A DNA stretch of 64,000 nt from the NCBI RefSeq assembly GCF_036237275.1, contig NZ_CP108352.1:2232001-2296000 (forward strand), given 5' to 3'. The DNA comes from Streptomyces sp. NBC_01353. Lineage in GTDB: Bacteria; Actinomycetota; Actinomycetes; Streptomycetales; Streptomycetaceae. The position numbers were made by a program, and so were the translations under genes. Positions within the stretch are counted from its first letter, which is position 1. Every line of letters starts with the position of its first letter. Below, one piece after another: positions 35,264 to 44,156 of the stretch. Under the pieces are notes generated by a model, which did no database searches, had not been told where the DNA came from, and saw only the letters and a list, made by a program, of their open reading frames with translations.

Positions 35264-37090
35264 TCATGGGGTTTGTCGGTTCGTGTGATGGGCTCGGGGG
35301 AGTTTGATGGTAAATACGCAGCCGTTGCCGGGCTCGCTTTCGACGGTGACGGTTCCTTCGTGTGCCTCGACGAGCTGGCGGGCTATGGACAGGCCCAGGC
35401 CGCTGCCGCCGGTGCGTCTGCTGCGGGACTTCTCGGCCCGCCAGAAGCGTTCGAAGATGTGGGGGAGGTCGTCGGTGGCGATGCCGCTGCCGGTGTCCTC
35501 CACGGTGAGGAGGGCCAAGTCGCCGGCTTGTCGGGCAGTGAGTGTGACGGTGCCGCCGGCAGGGGTGTGGCGGAGGGCGTTGGAGGTCAGGTTGCCCAGG
35601 ACCTGCCGCATCCTCACCGGGTCGGCGTCCAGGTGGAGGTCGGGATCAGATCGGGTGCTCAGGCGGATCTCGGAGGACTCCGCCCGGGCGTGGTGGGCCG
35701 ACACCGTCTGGGCGACGAGGTCGTCCGCGCGTACGGGTTCGCGGTGCAGTGTCAGGGTGCCGGCGTCGGCGGCTGCGAGGTCCTGCAGATCGTCGATGAT
35801 GTGCTGCAGGAGCAGTGCCTCGTCGTGCAGGGAGGCGATGAGGTCCGGGTCCGGCTCGAGCAGCCCGTCACGGGTGACCTCCAGCCAGCCGCGGATATTG
35901 GTCAGGGGGGTCCGTAGCTCGTGGGCGATGTCGCTGATCATGGCCTTGCGCTGTGCCTCCAGCTGTTGGCGGCGTGCGGTGAGGTCGTTGAAGGCGGCGG
36001 CCAGGTAGCCGGTCTCGTCCTTGGTGGTGATGGCGACGCGTGTGTGCTGTTGCGGCGGCTGTTGGGCCGCGGCCGTCAGGGCTCGCAGGGGACGGACGAG
36101 GCGGATCGCGACCCCTGCGGTCATGGCGATGGTGACGAGGAGGACCAGCCCGGCAACACCGATGATCCTTGCCTTGTTGGCGGGGGTGAGGTCGAAGCCC
36201 GCGGGCTGTTGGCCGAGGGCGCCCAGGTAGAGCTTCGCCCTGGGAGCGACGTACGGATCGAGTTGTGCGCGGCGTGCGTCGTCGACGCAGTTCTGTGTCT
36301 GCCGGCTGCCGCCGAACCCGCGGCCGGGGTCGTCGGCTGCGGCAGTGGCGCCGGGTACGAAGTCGGTTCCGATTCCGGCCGGCGGGATTGCCGCCCGCTC
36401 TTTCCCGCCGTCCAGGTTGAGGCAGGGGGCGGTCAGGGAGCTGAGGTGGTCCAGTGCCTTCTGCTCGGTGTGGGTGGGGGTGTTGAGCGCTCCGTCGGCG
36501 CACTCCGAGGGCACGGATGCTTCTCCGCCGTCGGCGATGACGAGGGAGCGGCCGCTGGGAAGCTGTCGGATGCTGCCGTCGCTCATGTTCGCGCGCATGC
36601 ATGTCAGTCGCTTTCCGGCGAGCGCCTTCACCCGTGCTCGTTCTGCCGCTGGGAGGAGATACGGTCCGACCGCCCGCGGGTCGATCCCGGCGAGCTGGGC
36701 GCCTGGTTCGGTGTAGGTGTCGGTGTTCTGTGGGTCGACGGTTGCCGAGGCGCGCGCGGGCAGGGCGGTGCCGGGGGTGGCGGAGTCGGCGATGGTGCGG
36801 CCGTCCTCTGTCGCCAGGGCTATGCGCCGTCCCATGGTGCGGGAGAGGGAGTGCACCGAGGTCTGCACGCCGCTCCAGTCGGCGTGGGTCGCGGCGAAGC
36901 CACTGAGCTGCCGCAGGATCTCGGTGTCGTCGGAGAGCACCTGGCCGCGCTCCTCCTGGATGGCCCGCGTCGTGGTCTGCACGGCCAGCCAGGCGGTGGC
37001 GCCCACGGAGAGTACGGCGATGGCGATGGAAGTGAGCAGCAGCCGCACCAGCAGGCTCTTGCGCCAGGGCATGCGGGGACGCGGTGTCAT
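35264..37090 (-). CDS. Membrane sensor histidine kinase
   Basis: A 608-residue kinase. The first membrane helix is at residues 13-35, a long extracytoplasmic sensor region covers about 36-300 and contains four Cys (LTCMRAN, SECADG, APCLNLD, QNCVDD), and the second helix is IGVAGLVLLVTIAMTAGVAI. A HAMP domain follows. The phospho-acceptor His is in ISDIAHELRTPLTN, the N box is GNLTSNALRHTP, and the G boxes are VEDTGSGI and GGSGLGLSIA. ATG 37090 overlaps the response regulator stop (ATGA), so the two proteins are made together. The four Cys in the sensor part suggest a disulfide-linked or redox-sensitive fold. The target may be the divergent cell-envelope genes at 38-42 kb. Confidence 0.93.
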   Translation of the reverse strand: MTPRPRMPWRKSLLVRLLLTSIAIAVLSVGATAWLAVQTTTRAIQEERGQVLSDDTEILRQLSGFAATHADWSGVQTSVHSLSRTMGRRIALATEDGRTIADSATPGTALPARASATVDPQNTDTYTEPGAQLAGIDPRAVGPYLLPAAERARVKALAGKRLTCMRANMSDGSIRQLPSGRSLVIADGGEASVPSECADGALNTPTHTEQKALDHLSSLTAPCLNLDGGKERAAIPPAGIGTDFVPGATAAADDPGRGFGGSRQTQNCVDDARRAQLDPYVAPRAKLYLGALGQQPAGFDLTPANKARIIGVAGLVLLVTIAMTAGVAIRLVRPLRALTAAAQQPPQQHTRVAITTKDETGYLAAAFNDLTARRQQLEAQRKAMISDIAHELRTPLTNIRGWLEVTRDGLLEPDPDLIASLHDEALLLQHIIDDLQDLAAADAGTLTLHREPVRADDLVAQTVSAHHARAESSEIRLSTRSDPDLHLDADPVRMRQVLGNLTSNALRHTPAGGTVTLTARQAGDLALLTVEDTGSGIATDDLPHIFERFWRAEKSRSRRTGGSGLGLSIARQLVEAHEGTVTVESEPGNGCVFTIKLPRAHHTNRQTP

Positions 37091-37776
37091 GACGGCTGTC
37101 CGGTGAGTTTGTAGCCGATACCGAAGACGGTCAGCAGCCGGACGGGCCTGCGTGGGTCGCCCTCGATCTTCTTGCGCAGGTTCATGATGTGTACGTCGAT
37201 GGCACGCTCGGTGGAGGCGCGGTCATGGCCCCGGGTGTGCTCCAGCAGCTGGCGGCGCGAGAAGACCCGGTCCGGCGCCTCGGTCATGGCATGGAGGATG
37301 GCGAATTCGCCAGGTGTGCACGGGACGGGGACGCCGTCGCACGTGACCTCGTGCCGTGCGGGATCGACGGTGACGCCTCCCGCGCGGAGCACAGGGGATT
37401 CGTCGGCAGGGCGGAGAGTGCGACGTAGCACGGTCCGAATGCGGGCCATCAGTTCCCGTGGACTGTAGGGCTTGGTCATGTAGTCGTCCGCACCGACCTC
37501 GAGGCCGAGCAGCACGTCGTCCTCGGTGGAGCGGGCGGTGAGCATGAGAACGGGTACGTCCCCGTTCTGTCGCAGCACGCGGCAGACGCCGAGTCCGTCG
37601 ACCTTGGGCAGCATCAGGTCCAGGACGACCAGGTCGGGTCTGCGGTTCGTGGCCTCGTCGATCGCGGCCCGCCCGTCAGAGACGACGACGGCGGTGTGAC
37701 CCTCCCGAAGCAGCAGCCGTCGTATGAGCTCGGCCTGCATGGTGTCGTCTTCCGCGACCAGAATATGTGCGCACAC
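37087..37776 (-). CDS. OmpR-family response regulator
   Basis: A 229-residue regulator. The receiver domain has acidic AEDD, the phospho-Asp in VVLDLMLP, Thr in MLTARS and Lys in MTKPYSPRE. The C-terminal winged helix shows TPGEFAILHAM and RAIDVHIMNLRKKIE, then RLLTVFGIGYKL. I set the start at GTG 37776 (VCAHILVAEDD); the frame is open further upstream but without family similarity. It is the first gene of the two-gene operon and is divergent from the L,D-transpeptidase. The 290-base gap (37777-38067) shows nothing else recognisable. Confidence 0.92.
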   Translation of the reverse strand: MCAHILVAEDDTMQAELIRRLLLREGHTAVVVSDGRAAIDEATNRRPDLVVLDLMLPKVDGLGVCRVLRQNGDVPVLMLTARSTEDDVLLGLEVGADDYMTKPYSPRELMARIRTVLRRTLRPADESPVLRAGGVTVDPARHEVTCDGVPVPCTPGEFAILHAMTEAPDRVFSRRQLLEHTRGHDRASTERAIDVHIMNLRKKIEGDPRRPVRLLTVFGIGYKLTGQPS

Positions 37777-38067
37777 GCAGCTGACTCTAAGCGCGTGCGA
37801 TCGGTGTCCAGGACCGAGTGCGGGGCTTCCCACACCCTGACAACTTCCTGATATTCGCATGGCCGCGGTCGTTCAAGGCATCCCGTGCGGGGACCGCACG
37901 AACCAGTGACGCGCGTCCCGACACGCGCGACGAAGCTCTCGTCCACCGAAGCAACCCGGCCGTCTCGCCGCACCGCCGATCCCGGCCTGTCCGCCGATCG
38001 GCCACAGCTTCGGGCCGGGAGTCCGGAGCTGACGAGTTCCTCACACGTCTGCTCCAGCCTGACGACC

Positions 38068-38940
38068 ATGACTTCATCAATGCGCCGGTCCGCACGCCGG
38101 CGCCTTCGCGTCTGGGCCGGGAATCGACAAGCGACCATCTCTGCGACCCTCAGCGCGAGGCGTCTCGGGATACCGGCCGCCGGCCTGGCCCTGCTCGTCA
38201 TGCTCACCGGATGCGGCGGGATGGGGACGGGGGTCAGGGCGATCGACGACGACCCTTCGGCCGCCGAAGCGCATGACAGATCGGCCACCGCGCCGGCCCC
38301 CAGCACAACCCAGGCCAGGCCCGGCCGGCAGGCATCCTCGAACAGCAACAGCTCCGCGCGGCTGCCGGGCCTGGGCCCCCGGACGCTGGCCGAGATTCCC
38401 GACAACGCCCGCCAGGCCGTCCTGGTTGTCGGCCAAGGCAAGAACTCCTGGACCTCCCAGGTGGTGCTGTACCGGCGCACCGGCGCGGGCTGGCAGCCGG
38501 GAGCCACCTGGCCGGCCCACAACGGCCGCAATGGCTGGACGGACGACCATCATGCCGGCGATCTCCGCTCGCCCATCGGTGTGTTCGCCCTGACCGACGC
38601 CGGCGGGCTGCTCGCCGATCCCGGCACCAAGCTGCCTTACGACCAAGGGCGCGGATTCGTCATCAACGGCACGGGCTTCGAAGGCGAGCCGCTCGCGGGC
38701 TCCTTCGACCATGTCGTGGCGATCAACTACAACCGCAAGCCCGGCACCTCGCCTCTCGACTGGACCCGCCCGCTCGGCGCCGGCAAGGGCGGGGGCATCT
38801 GGCTGCACGTCGACCACGGCGGGCCCACTCAGGCCTGCGTGAGCGTGGCGAAGCAGCACATGCGGGAGCTGCTGCGCACCCTCGACCCCGCTCAGCACCC
38901 GGTGGTCGTCATGGGGGACGCCGCGTCTCTCGCACGCTGA
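38068..38940 (+). CDS. Lipoprotein L,D-transpeptidase-like (YkuD-type) enzyme
   Basis: About 290 residues. A long basic N-terminus precedes a lipobox MLTGC (Cys about residue 50), so the protein is membrane-tethered outside. After a Ser/Ala linker, the catalytic domain carries RSPIGVFAL, GIWLHVDHGGPTQACVSV with the His and the nucleophile Cys, and VVVMGD. Such enzymes cross-link peptidoglycan at meso-DAP or use related acyl transfers; this one belongs to the divergent L,D-peptidase/YkuD group without an evident LysM domain. ATG 38068 or 38080 may be the start. Its stop overlaps an ATG at 38940, but I place the next gene's start at 39021. Confidence 0.82.
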   Translation: MTSSMRRSARRRLRVWAGNRQATISATLSARRLGIPAAGLALLVMLTGCGGMGTGVRAIDDDPSAAEAHDRSATAPAPSTTQARPGRQASSNSNSSARLPGLGPRTLAEIPDNARQAVLVVGQGKNSWTSQVVLYRRTGAGWQPGATWPAHNGRNGWTDDHHAGDLRSPIGVFALTDAGGLLADPGTKLPYDQGRGFVINGTGFEGEPLAGSFDHVVAINYNRKPGTSPLDWTRPLGAGKGGGIWLHVDHGGPTQACVSVAKQHMRELLRTLDPAQHPVVVMGDAASLAR

Positions 38941-39020
38941 TGCGAGCGGTGAGGGATGACGGAGAGAAGCGTCCCGGAAATGCCGTGGCGCTCGACCAAG
39001 TACCAAGCAGGAGTGGACCT

Positions 39021-41792
39021 TTGATACGTACAAGACGCATGCTGATTGCCGCCGCGGCGGTACTCGCGACAGCGTTGGCACTGCCATGGCCGACCTCCGC
39101 CCAGGAGGCTGCCGGTCCCCGGCTGTCCGCGTCGCAGGTCAGCCGGGACGGCCGGCTTCCGTCCGGCTGGCAGATCACCGGTGGGGACGCCGGGAAGCAG
39201 CAGCTGGTCTGGCACTCGGCCGAACCGGTGCCGTTGACCGACGCCGGTGTCGCGTTCTACGCCGGGGACGATTTCCTCGGCCGGCCGGTGGCGGCGAAGG
39301 ACCGGCGCACGTTCCGGCTCGACCTCCCCGGTGTGGGGCTGGGACAGGCGGCGGACCTCCAGGCGCGGGCCGGGGTACGCCGTCTGGACGCATCCGGCAT
39401 CGCCGCGGGTACGCAGCGGCGACGCACCGCCCCGGCAGCCACGCAGCTGCCCGCGCTGCCGGCCAACCCCGTTGACCCCGGCAAGGCGGGCGGTTACGGG
39501 ACGGCCACCGGCGAATACACCTTGCCCTCGGTGCGGCTGCCGGGCCTTTCGGCCCCCGTGGAGATGCGGGCGGTCGTGGTGGCCCCGACCGGGGCCGTAG
39601 GCCGCCGGCCGCTTGCGCTCTTCCTGCACGGCCGCCACGACACCTGTTATACGGCGGACGGCGACCGCTCGGGCGTATGGCCCTGCCCGGCCGGCTCGAC
39701 GCCGGTGCCGAGCTACCGGGGTTACCTGCGCGACCAGGAACTCCTGGCCTCCCAGGGGTACGTGACGGTGTCCGTCTCGGCCAACGGCATCAACGCACAG
39801 GACGCACTGGAGGACGGCGGGGCCCAGGCCCGCTCCTCCCTGGTCCGGCTGCACCTCGCCCGATGGGCGGACTGGGCGGAGAACCGGGCTCCGGCACCGG
39901 CGATCGTGCGCACCGCACCGGCGGCCGACCTGTCCCGGGTACTGCTGGTCGGCCACTCACGCGGCGGGGAGGGCGTCAACCAGGCTGCCACGGACAGCAT
40001 CACCCCACCGCCCGCCGACCAGGACGGATACCGGGGGCCGGTGCGCTGGCACATCCGCGGCACCGCCCTGATCGGCCCCACTGCCTTCGGACAGAGCCCG
40101 GCCCCCGACGTGCCGTCCATGACCATCCTGCCCGGCTGCGACGGCGACGTCGCCGACCTGCAGGGCGAGACGTACGTGGACGGCACGCGCGGAGTCAGCC
40201 GAGGTGCCGCCCTGCACAGCGCGGTCTACATGGTCGGCGCGAACCACAACTTCTTCAACAGCGAGTGGACGCCGGGGCAGGCGAAGGCTCCGGCCGAAGA
40301 CGACTTCGCGGACGACGGCCGACCGGACCCGGTGTGCTCGCCGGGCAGCGAGACCCGGCTGACGGCAGTTCAGCAACAGGCCGCGGGCGCCACGTACGTC
40401 GCCGCGGCAGCCCGACTGTTCGTCGCGGGCGACGACCGCGTACGACCACTGCTGGACGGCTCGAACCTGCGAGCACCGTCCGCGGATCCTGCGCGGGTGC
40501 TCACCCACGCTGTCGGCGCGCGCCGCACCGCCGCCTTCGTACCGGACACTTCGCTCACCGTGAGCGGCGGACGGCTGTGTTCGGCGGTGGACGCCGACCC
40601 CGCGGTCGCCTGCCTGGACCCTGACGGGACCGGGACCTCGCCGCACTTCGCGGAATGGGAGCCGGGCCCCGAACCGGGCCGCCACGCGGTGGCCCTGAGC
40701 TGGCCGACACCTGGTTCCGCGGTACGGGTGCGCTCCGCCAAGCCGGTCTCCCTCTCCGGCGCCGAGGCGCTGACCCTGCGAGTGATCGTGCCGCCGGGCA
40801 CCACCGGAACCCAGCTGGACGTGTCGGTCGCCGACGCTTCCGGCCGCCGGGTCACCCTCGGCGGGGTCTCTGTCGACGGGTTGCCGGGGAGCGACCGTAC
40901 CGCCTCGTACTGGGGACAGGAGATCCGCGTGCCGCTGACCACCGCGACCCGGGCCGGGCTGGATCTGACGAGGGTCGAAAGCCTGGAACTGACCCCGCGC
41001 AGCAGCTCCGGACGGGCCTGGCTGATGGACGCCTGGGGCTGGCGCCCCGGCACGCCGGCCGTCCGGCCGGCCGCACTGCCCCGCGTCGACATCGGCCGAC
41101 TGAAGGTCGAGGAGGGGAACTCCGGAACCCGGACCTACCAGGTCCCGGTGCGGGTCTCCGGCCAGGGCAGCGGCCAGGTCCGGCTGTTCGTTCTGGACCC
41201 CATAACCGGACGGGCCACGACCCGACTGGTGATGGTGCGCCCTGGCAGCGACGTCGTCGACCTGCCGGTGGAGATAGAGGGCAACACGCGCTACTCCTAC
41301 AACGTTTCGCACGATGTCCTCGTGAAAGCGGTGCGGGGCGCGGTGGTCGGTTCCTACCACGGCGGCGTGACCGTGCAGAACGACGACCCGATGCCCGAGG
41401 TCACCGTGACACCGGTCGCCGACCGGGTCACCGAGGGGCAGAGCCTTACCTGGCGAGTGTCCCTGTCCGAGGCCGCTGACACCGAGATGCTCGTCCCTTT
41501 CAGCGTCCTTCCGCCGGGCGACGGCACGGAGCTGTCCAGTACTGACGTGGACCCGCGGTGGCTGATGGAGAACTACGGCGAATCGCCGCTCCCGGCGCGC
41601 CCCCTGTCCAAGGTGGCCGGCATGTCCCTGCTGTCCAGCGTCCCCGCTGGTCAGCTGAGCACCGAGGTGGCCATACCCACGATCGCGGACGGGGTGACCG
41701 AACAGGAGGAAGCGGTGCGGATCCAGCTGTTCGGCTTCGAAGAGCCACCAGTCGGCCCGATCTTCGCGGGAAGGGTCGCCGACGGCTCCTGA
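39021..41792 (+). CDS. Large secreted alpha/beta hydrolase with beta-rich C-terminus
   Basis: The open frame begins at 38940, but TTG 39021 has an AGGAG site 7 bases upstream and is directly followed by a signal peptide (IRTRRMLIAAAAVLATALAL to PTSAQEA), giving 923 residues. The N-terminal half contains a PET-hydrolase/dienelactone-type fold: LALFLHGRHDTCY (oxyanion strand), then LLVGHSRGGEGVNQA with nucleophile Ser, LPGCDGDVAD and GANHNFFNSEW, where the His could complete the triad. The C-terminal 400 residues are beta sandwiches, with a Calx-beta-like repeat (VTVTPVADRVTEGQSLTWRV). Substrate is unknown. A hairpin follows at 41807. Confidence 0.85.
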   Translation: MIRTRRMLIAAAAVLATALALPWPTSAQEAAGPRLSASQVSRDGRLPSGWQITGGDAGKQQLVWHSAEPVPLTDAGVAFYAGDDFLGRPVAAKDRRTFRLDLPGVGLGQAADLQARAGVRRLDASGIAAGTQRRRTAPAATQLPALPANPVDPGKAGGYGTATGEYTLPSVRLPGLSAPVEMRAVVVAPTGAVGRRPLALFLHGRHDTCYTADGDRSGVWPCPAGSTPVPSYRGYLRDQELLASQGYVTVSVSANGINAQDALEDGGAQARSSLVRLHLARWADWAENRAPAPAIVRTAPAADLSRVLLVGHSRGGEGVNQAATDSITPPPADQDGYRGPVRWHIRGTALIGPTAFGQSPAPDVPSMTILPGCDGDVADLQGETYVDGTRGVSRGAALHSAVYMVGANHNFFNSEWTPGQAKAPAEDDFADDGRPDPVCSPGSETRLTAVQQQAAGATYVAAAARLFVAGDDRVRPLLDGSNLRAPSADPARVLTHAVGARRTAAFVPDTSLTVSGGRLCSAVDADPAVACLDPDGTGTSPHFAEWEPGPEPGRHAVALSWPTPGSAVRVRSAKPVSLSGAEALTLRVIVPPGTTGTQLDVSVADASGRRVTLGGVSVDGLPGSDRTASYWGQEIRVPLTTATRAGLDLTRVESLELTPRSSSGRAWLMDAWGWRPGTPAVRPAALPRVDIGRLKVEEGNSGTRTYQVPVRVSGQGSGQVRLFVLDPITGRATTRLVMVRPGSDVVDLPVEIEGNTRYSYNVSHDVLVKAVRGAVVGSYHGGVTVQNDDPMPEVTVTPVADRVTEGQSLTWRVSLSEAADTEMLVPFSVLPPGDGTELSSTDVDPRWLMENYGESPLPARPLSKVAGMSLLSSVPAGQLSTEVAIPTIADGVTEQEEAVRIQLFGFEEPPVGPIFAGRVADGS

Positions 41793-41806
41793 GCGACGCC
41801 GTACGT

Positions 41807-41841
41807 CACGGGCCGGGCCCCCGGGGACGGCCCGGCCCGTG
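41807..41841. terminator. Bidirectional terminator hairpin
   Basis: CACGGGCCGGGCC (41807-41819) pairs perfectly with GGCCCGGCCCGTG (41829-41841) around a 9-base loop. It lies between the convergent hydrolase and MarR genes. Confidence 0.85.
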
Positions 41842-41914
41842 GCGTGTCCGTCAGGTGACCCAGACCGTGGCCGAACCACACCGGGGAGGCCGGCCATGGC
41901 TTGGGGCGCCGCAG

Positions 41915-42376
41915 TCATTCACCGAGGGCATCGGTCATGGTGTCGAGGTCGGCAAGAAGCGCGGCGAGGCGCCGGGGAGGGATGGCTTTGATCATGCGTT
42001 CTTCGATGGCGTAGACGGCGCTGCGGGCCGCGTGCAGTCGCTGTCGGCCGGCGGGGGTGAGGTGGACGGGCAGGGCGCGGCCGTGATCGGCACTGGTGGG
42101 CCGGGTGATGAGACCGGCGTCTTTGAGTCCGCGCAGGACCACGTTGGCCGACTGCCGGGTGACGAAGGTGCCGCGTGCCAGATCGGCGTTGGACAGGCCC
42201 GGCTGTTCGTCGAGGAGTTCCAGACAGGAGTACTGCGGAACGGTGAGGTCATGCTCGCGCAGGACCTTGTCCATGGCGGTCCGCAGGGCGACTGAAGCGC
42301 GCTTGAGGCGGTACCCCACGTGCTCGGTGACGTCTTCGGCGGGGTGGGGCGAGGGCACAGGCACACGGTCTTCCAT
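41915..42376 (-). CDS. MarR-family transcriptional regulator
   Basis: A 153-residue winged-helix protein (EHDLTVPQYSCLELLDEQPG, LSNADLARGTFVTRQSANVV, LITRPTSADHGRALPVHLT). The first base upstream of its ATG (42376) is already part of an operator-like 16-mer, so it very probably represses itself and the divergent VOC gene. Ligand unknown; family members often respond to phenolics or oxidants. Confidence 0.92.
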   Translation of the reverse strand: MEDRVPVPSPHPAEDVTEHVGYRLKRASVALRTAMDKVLREHDLTVPQYSCLELLDEQPGLSNADLARGTFVTRQSANVVLRGLKDAGLITRPTSADHGRALPVHLTPAGRQRLHAARSAVYAIEERMIKAIPPRRLAALLADLDTMTDALGE

Positions 42377-42436
42377 GTCAGCATTTTGACATACGCGACA
42401 GGCGACACCTACAGTCACACATGTCAAAATCCTGAC
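42377..42436. promoter_or_regulatory. Pair of inverted MarR-type operators
   Basis: GTCAGCATTTTGACAT (42377-42392) and ATGTCAAAATCCTGAC (42421-42436) are reverse complements with 15 of 16 bases matching. They flank the divergent promoter region between the MarR and VOC genes. Confidence 0.75.
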
Positions 42437-42469
42437 ATCACGTCCTGGCATCCCAGTTCCGGAGGAACC

Positions 42470-42841
42470 ATGCCCGCCACCGTCGAAGGTCCCGATTTCA
42501 TCGCTCTGCAGGTGAAGGACGTGCCCGCCGCGGCCGCCTTCTTCGAGGAGCACCTCGGTATGCGCCGCGCACCCTCTTCGCCCCCCGGCGCGGTCGTGTT
42601 CACCACAAACCCGATCCCGTTCGCCGTCCGCGAGCCGCTCCCGGGCGTCGACCTGGACGGCGATACCCTCCTCGGCCTGGGAGTGGCTCTGTGGCTGCGG
42701 ACTGCGAACGCCGCACAGCTGCGCGAGCAGCTCGTGGCTGCCGGCGTTGCGGCCGTCACCCCCGTGCAGGACAGCCCGTTCGGCCCCACGTTCACCTTCA
42801 CCGGCCCCGGCGGCTACCTGCTCACCGTGCACGGAGGCTGA
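42470..42841 (+). CDS. VOC-family (glyoxalase/bleomycin-resistance-like) protein
   Basis: A 123-residue protein beginning IALQVKDVPAAAAFFEEHLG, the classical start of a glyoxalase-fold beta-alpha-beta-beta-beta unit. The second unit ends FGPTFTFTGPGGYLLTVHGG. ATG 42470 follows GGAGGAACC. The metal-ligand positions are incomplete (His and Glu at the usual first-strand sites are not both present), so a ligand-binding or resistance role is as likely as catalysis. It is divergent from, and probably repressed by, the MarR protein. Confidence 0.88.
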   Translation: MPATVEGPDFIALQVKDVPAAAAFFEEHLGMRRAPSSPPGAVVFTTNPIPFAVREPLPGVDLDGDTLLGLGVALWLRTANAAQLREQLVAAGVAAVTPVQDSPFGPTFTFTGPGGYLLTVHGG

Positions 42842-42844
42842 CCA

Positions 42845-43110
42845 CGGCAACCGTGTCCACGGTCGCCGCGCGACCGACGACGGGTGCCTCGGCGTCGATG
42901 ACATCGGTCTTGCCTCGACGGCGTCGGGCTGCCTTGTCCGGCTGGTTGACCTCGGTCACCTCGATGCCCTCGGCACGAAGGTGTCGGGCCCGGCGGCTCC
43001 GTAGGAACCGGTGCATTCAACGCCGGCCCGCCGCAGCACGCCGAATGATCGTGCCCAGTCGAGGAGTTGTCGATAGCCGTCGGTGGTCGCCAGGGGCGGT
43101 CAAGACTGTG
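42845..43110 (-). mobile_element. IS110-family transposase remnant
   Basis: The minus strand gives TDGYRQLLDWARSFGVLRRA, then VECTGSYGA, and in another frame RHLRAEGIEVTEVNQPDKAA and RRRRGKTDVIDAEA. These are the DEDD-domain marks of IS110 transposases. The frame is broken, and the C-terminal transposase_20 part is missing. Confidence 0.8.
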
Positions 43111-43230
43111 ACGGTGCCTGCCGCGAAGGCCCCTATCGGGACACATCCCCCTGCCCGGCGGCAGCAAGTACCGCCCCAAGCAGCGGCCGACAGATCAAAG
43201 GCAAGGCACCAGGGCCGGTCGTAGCGCCAG

Positions 43231-43505
43231 TCAGACCACCGCCCGGAGCGGCACCCGAACATCCTCACAGTCGTAGCGGGTGGCGATGTCGCGCCATTGT
43301 TTGAGGCGGTGGAAGCAGCGTTCGACGACGTTGCGTCGCCGGTAGGCGACGTGGTCGAGCCGGCACAGGCGGCGCGGATCTTCCGGGCGGAGTAGCCCTT
43401 GTCCGCGCCGACGCGGTCGGGCCGGGTCCGGATGAGCGAGGCCGCGTGGTGGGTGTTCGATCCGATGCGTGCGCTTGCCGCACGCGACCGCGCTGCGGTC
43501 ATCAC
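43231..43505 (-). mobile_element. IS5-family transposase C-terminal remnant
   Basis: Pieces read PDRVGADKGYSARKIRAAC and, in the other frame, YRRRNVVERCFHRLKQWRDI with ATRYD, which is the C-terminal DDE-domain end of actinobacterial IS5 transposases. The stretch between the two pieces is deleted. It lies next to the IS110 remnant, marking a recombination-prone spot. Confidence 0.8.
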
Positions 43506-43580
43506 CCCCTATGTGTACTCGGGCCCGGGTATCAGCCCCTCGCTGCCACAGCCGTGTCCCGGTCCGGTGGCCCGATCCAG

Positions 43581-44156
43581 TTACCGTCTCGGGCCCGCGA
43601 CCGCGTAGGCCGCGGTGCCGGCGACCGCGAGGACCAGGGCCGTCCAGGTGCCCGCTGCCGTGCCGGGTGGCAGCAGCATCCAGGTCGCCACCTGCATCGG
43701 CGCACTCGTCGGGGCCGGGGCGAAGAGCGAGAACGACAGCCAGGCGATCGGCAGCGTCCACGCGTACTGCGCCCCGCCCACCGTCGCCCCGATGGCGACG
43801 AGCCCCATCAGCCCCGCGCTGTTCCGGACGACGAACGCGGTGGTGGCCAGGTCCTCGCCCATCACCTGCACCGCCAGCAGCACCGCGCCGACGACCGCGC
43901 CGATGAGCAGCACATGCGCCGCCCTGCGGAGCACCCAGCGGATCGCGGCCGTCCGGTCCAGTGCGACGTCCTGCCCGCCGAGCCCGGTCGAAGCCGCCGT
44001 CGCCCCCGCGACGATCACGAGCGCGGGCATCCGCGGATCGCCGGGCCCCCCGCTGCCGTCCCGGGCAAGTGCCCACACCACCACCGCGCCGATCACCACC
44101 ACGGCGAGTGACGCGGGCACCTGCCGCGAGCGCGCGTACAGCGTCAGCCACCTCAC
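43581..44156 (-). CDS. Hydrophobic membrane protein of the ABC cluster, 191 aa
   Basis: GTG 44156 overlaps the stop of the preceding permease gene (GTGA). About five to six membrane segments are seen (SLAVVVIGAVVVWALA, ALVIVAGATAASTG, VLLIGAVVGAVLLAVQV, GLVAIGATVGGAQYAW, TWTALVLAVAGTAAYAVAG). No family is recognised; by position it is a second membrane subunit of the exporter. The C-terminus borders the IS5 remnant, so a shortened tail cannot be excluded. Confidence 0.7.
   Translation of the reverse strand: MRWLTLYARSRQVPASLAVVVIGAVVVWALARDGSGGPGDPRMPALVIVAGATAASTGLGGQDVALDRTAAIRWVLRRAAHVLLIGAVVGAVLLAVQVMGEDLATTAFVVRNSAGLMGLVAIGATVGGAQYAWTLPIAWLSFSLFAPAPTSAPMQVATWMLLPPGTAAGTWTALVLAVAGTAAYAVAGPRR

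Noticed and set aside
38940-39020. Upstream 27 codons as the true N-terminus of the secreted hydrolase
   Set aside because: TTG 39021 has an AGGAG site at ideal spacing and begins directly with a signal peptide.
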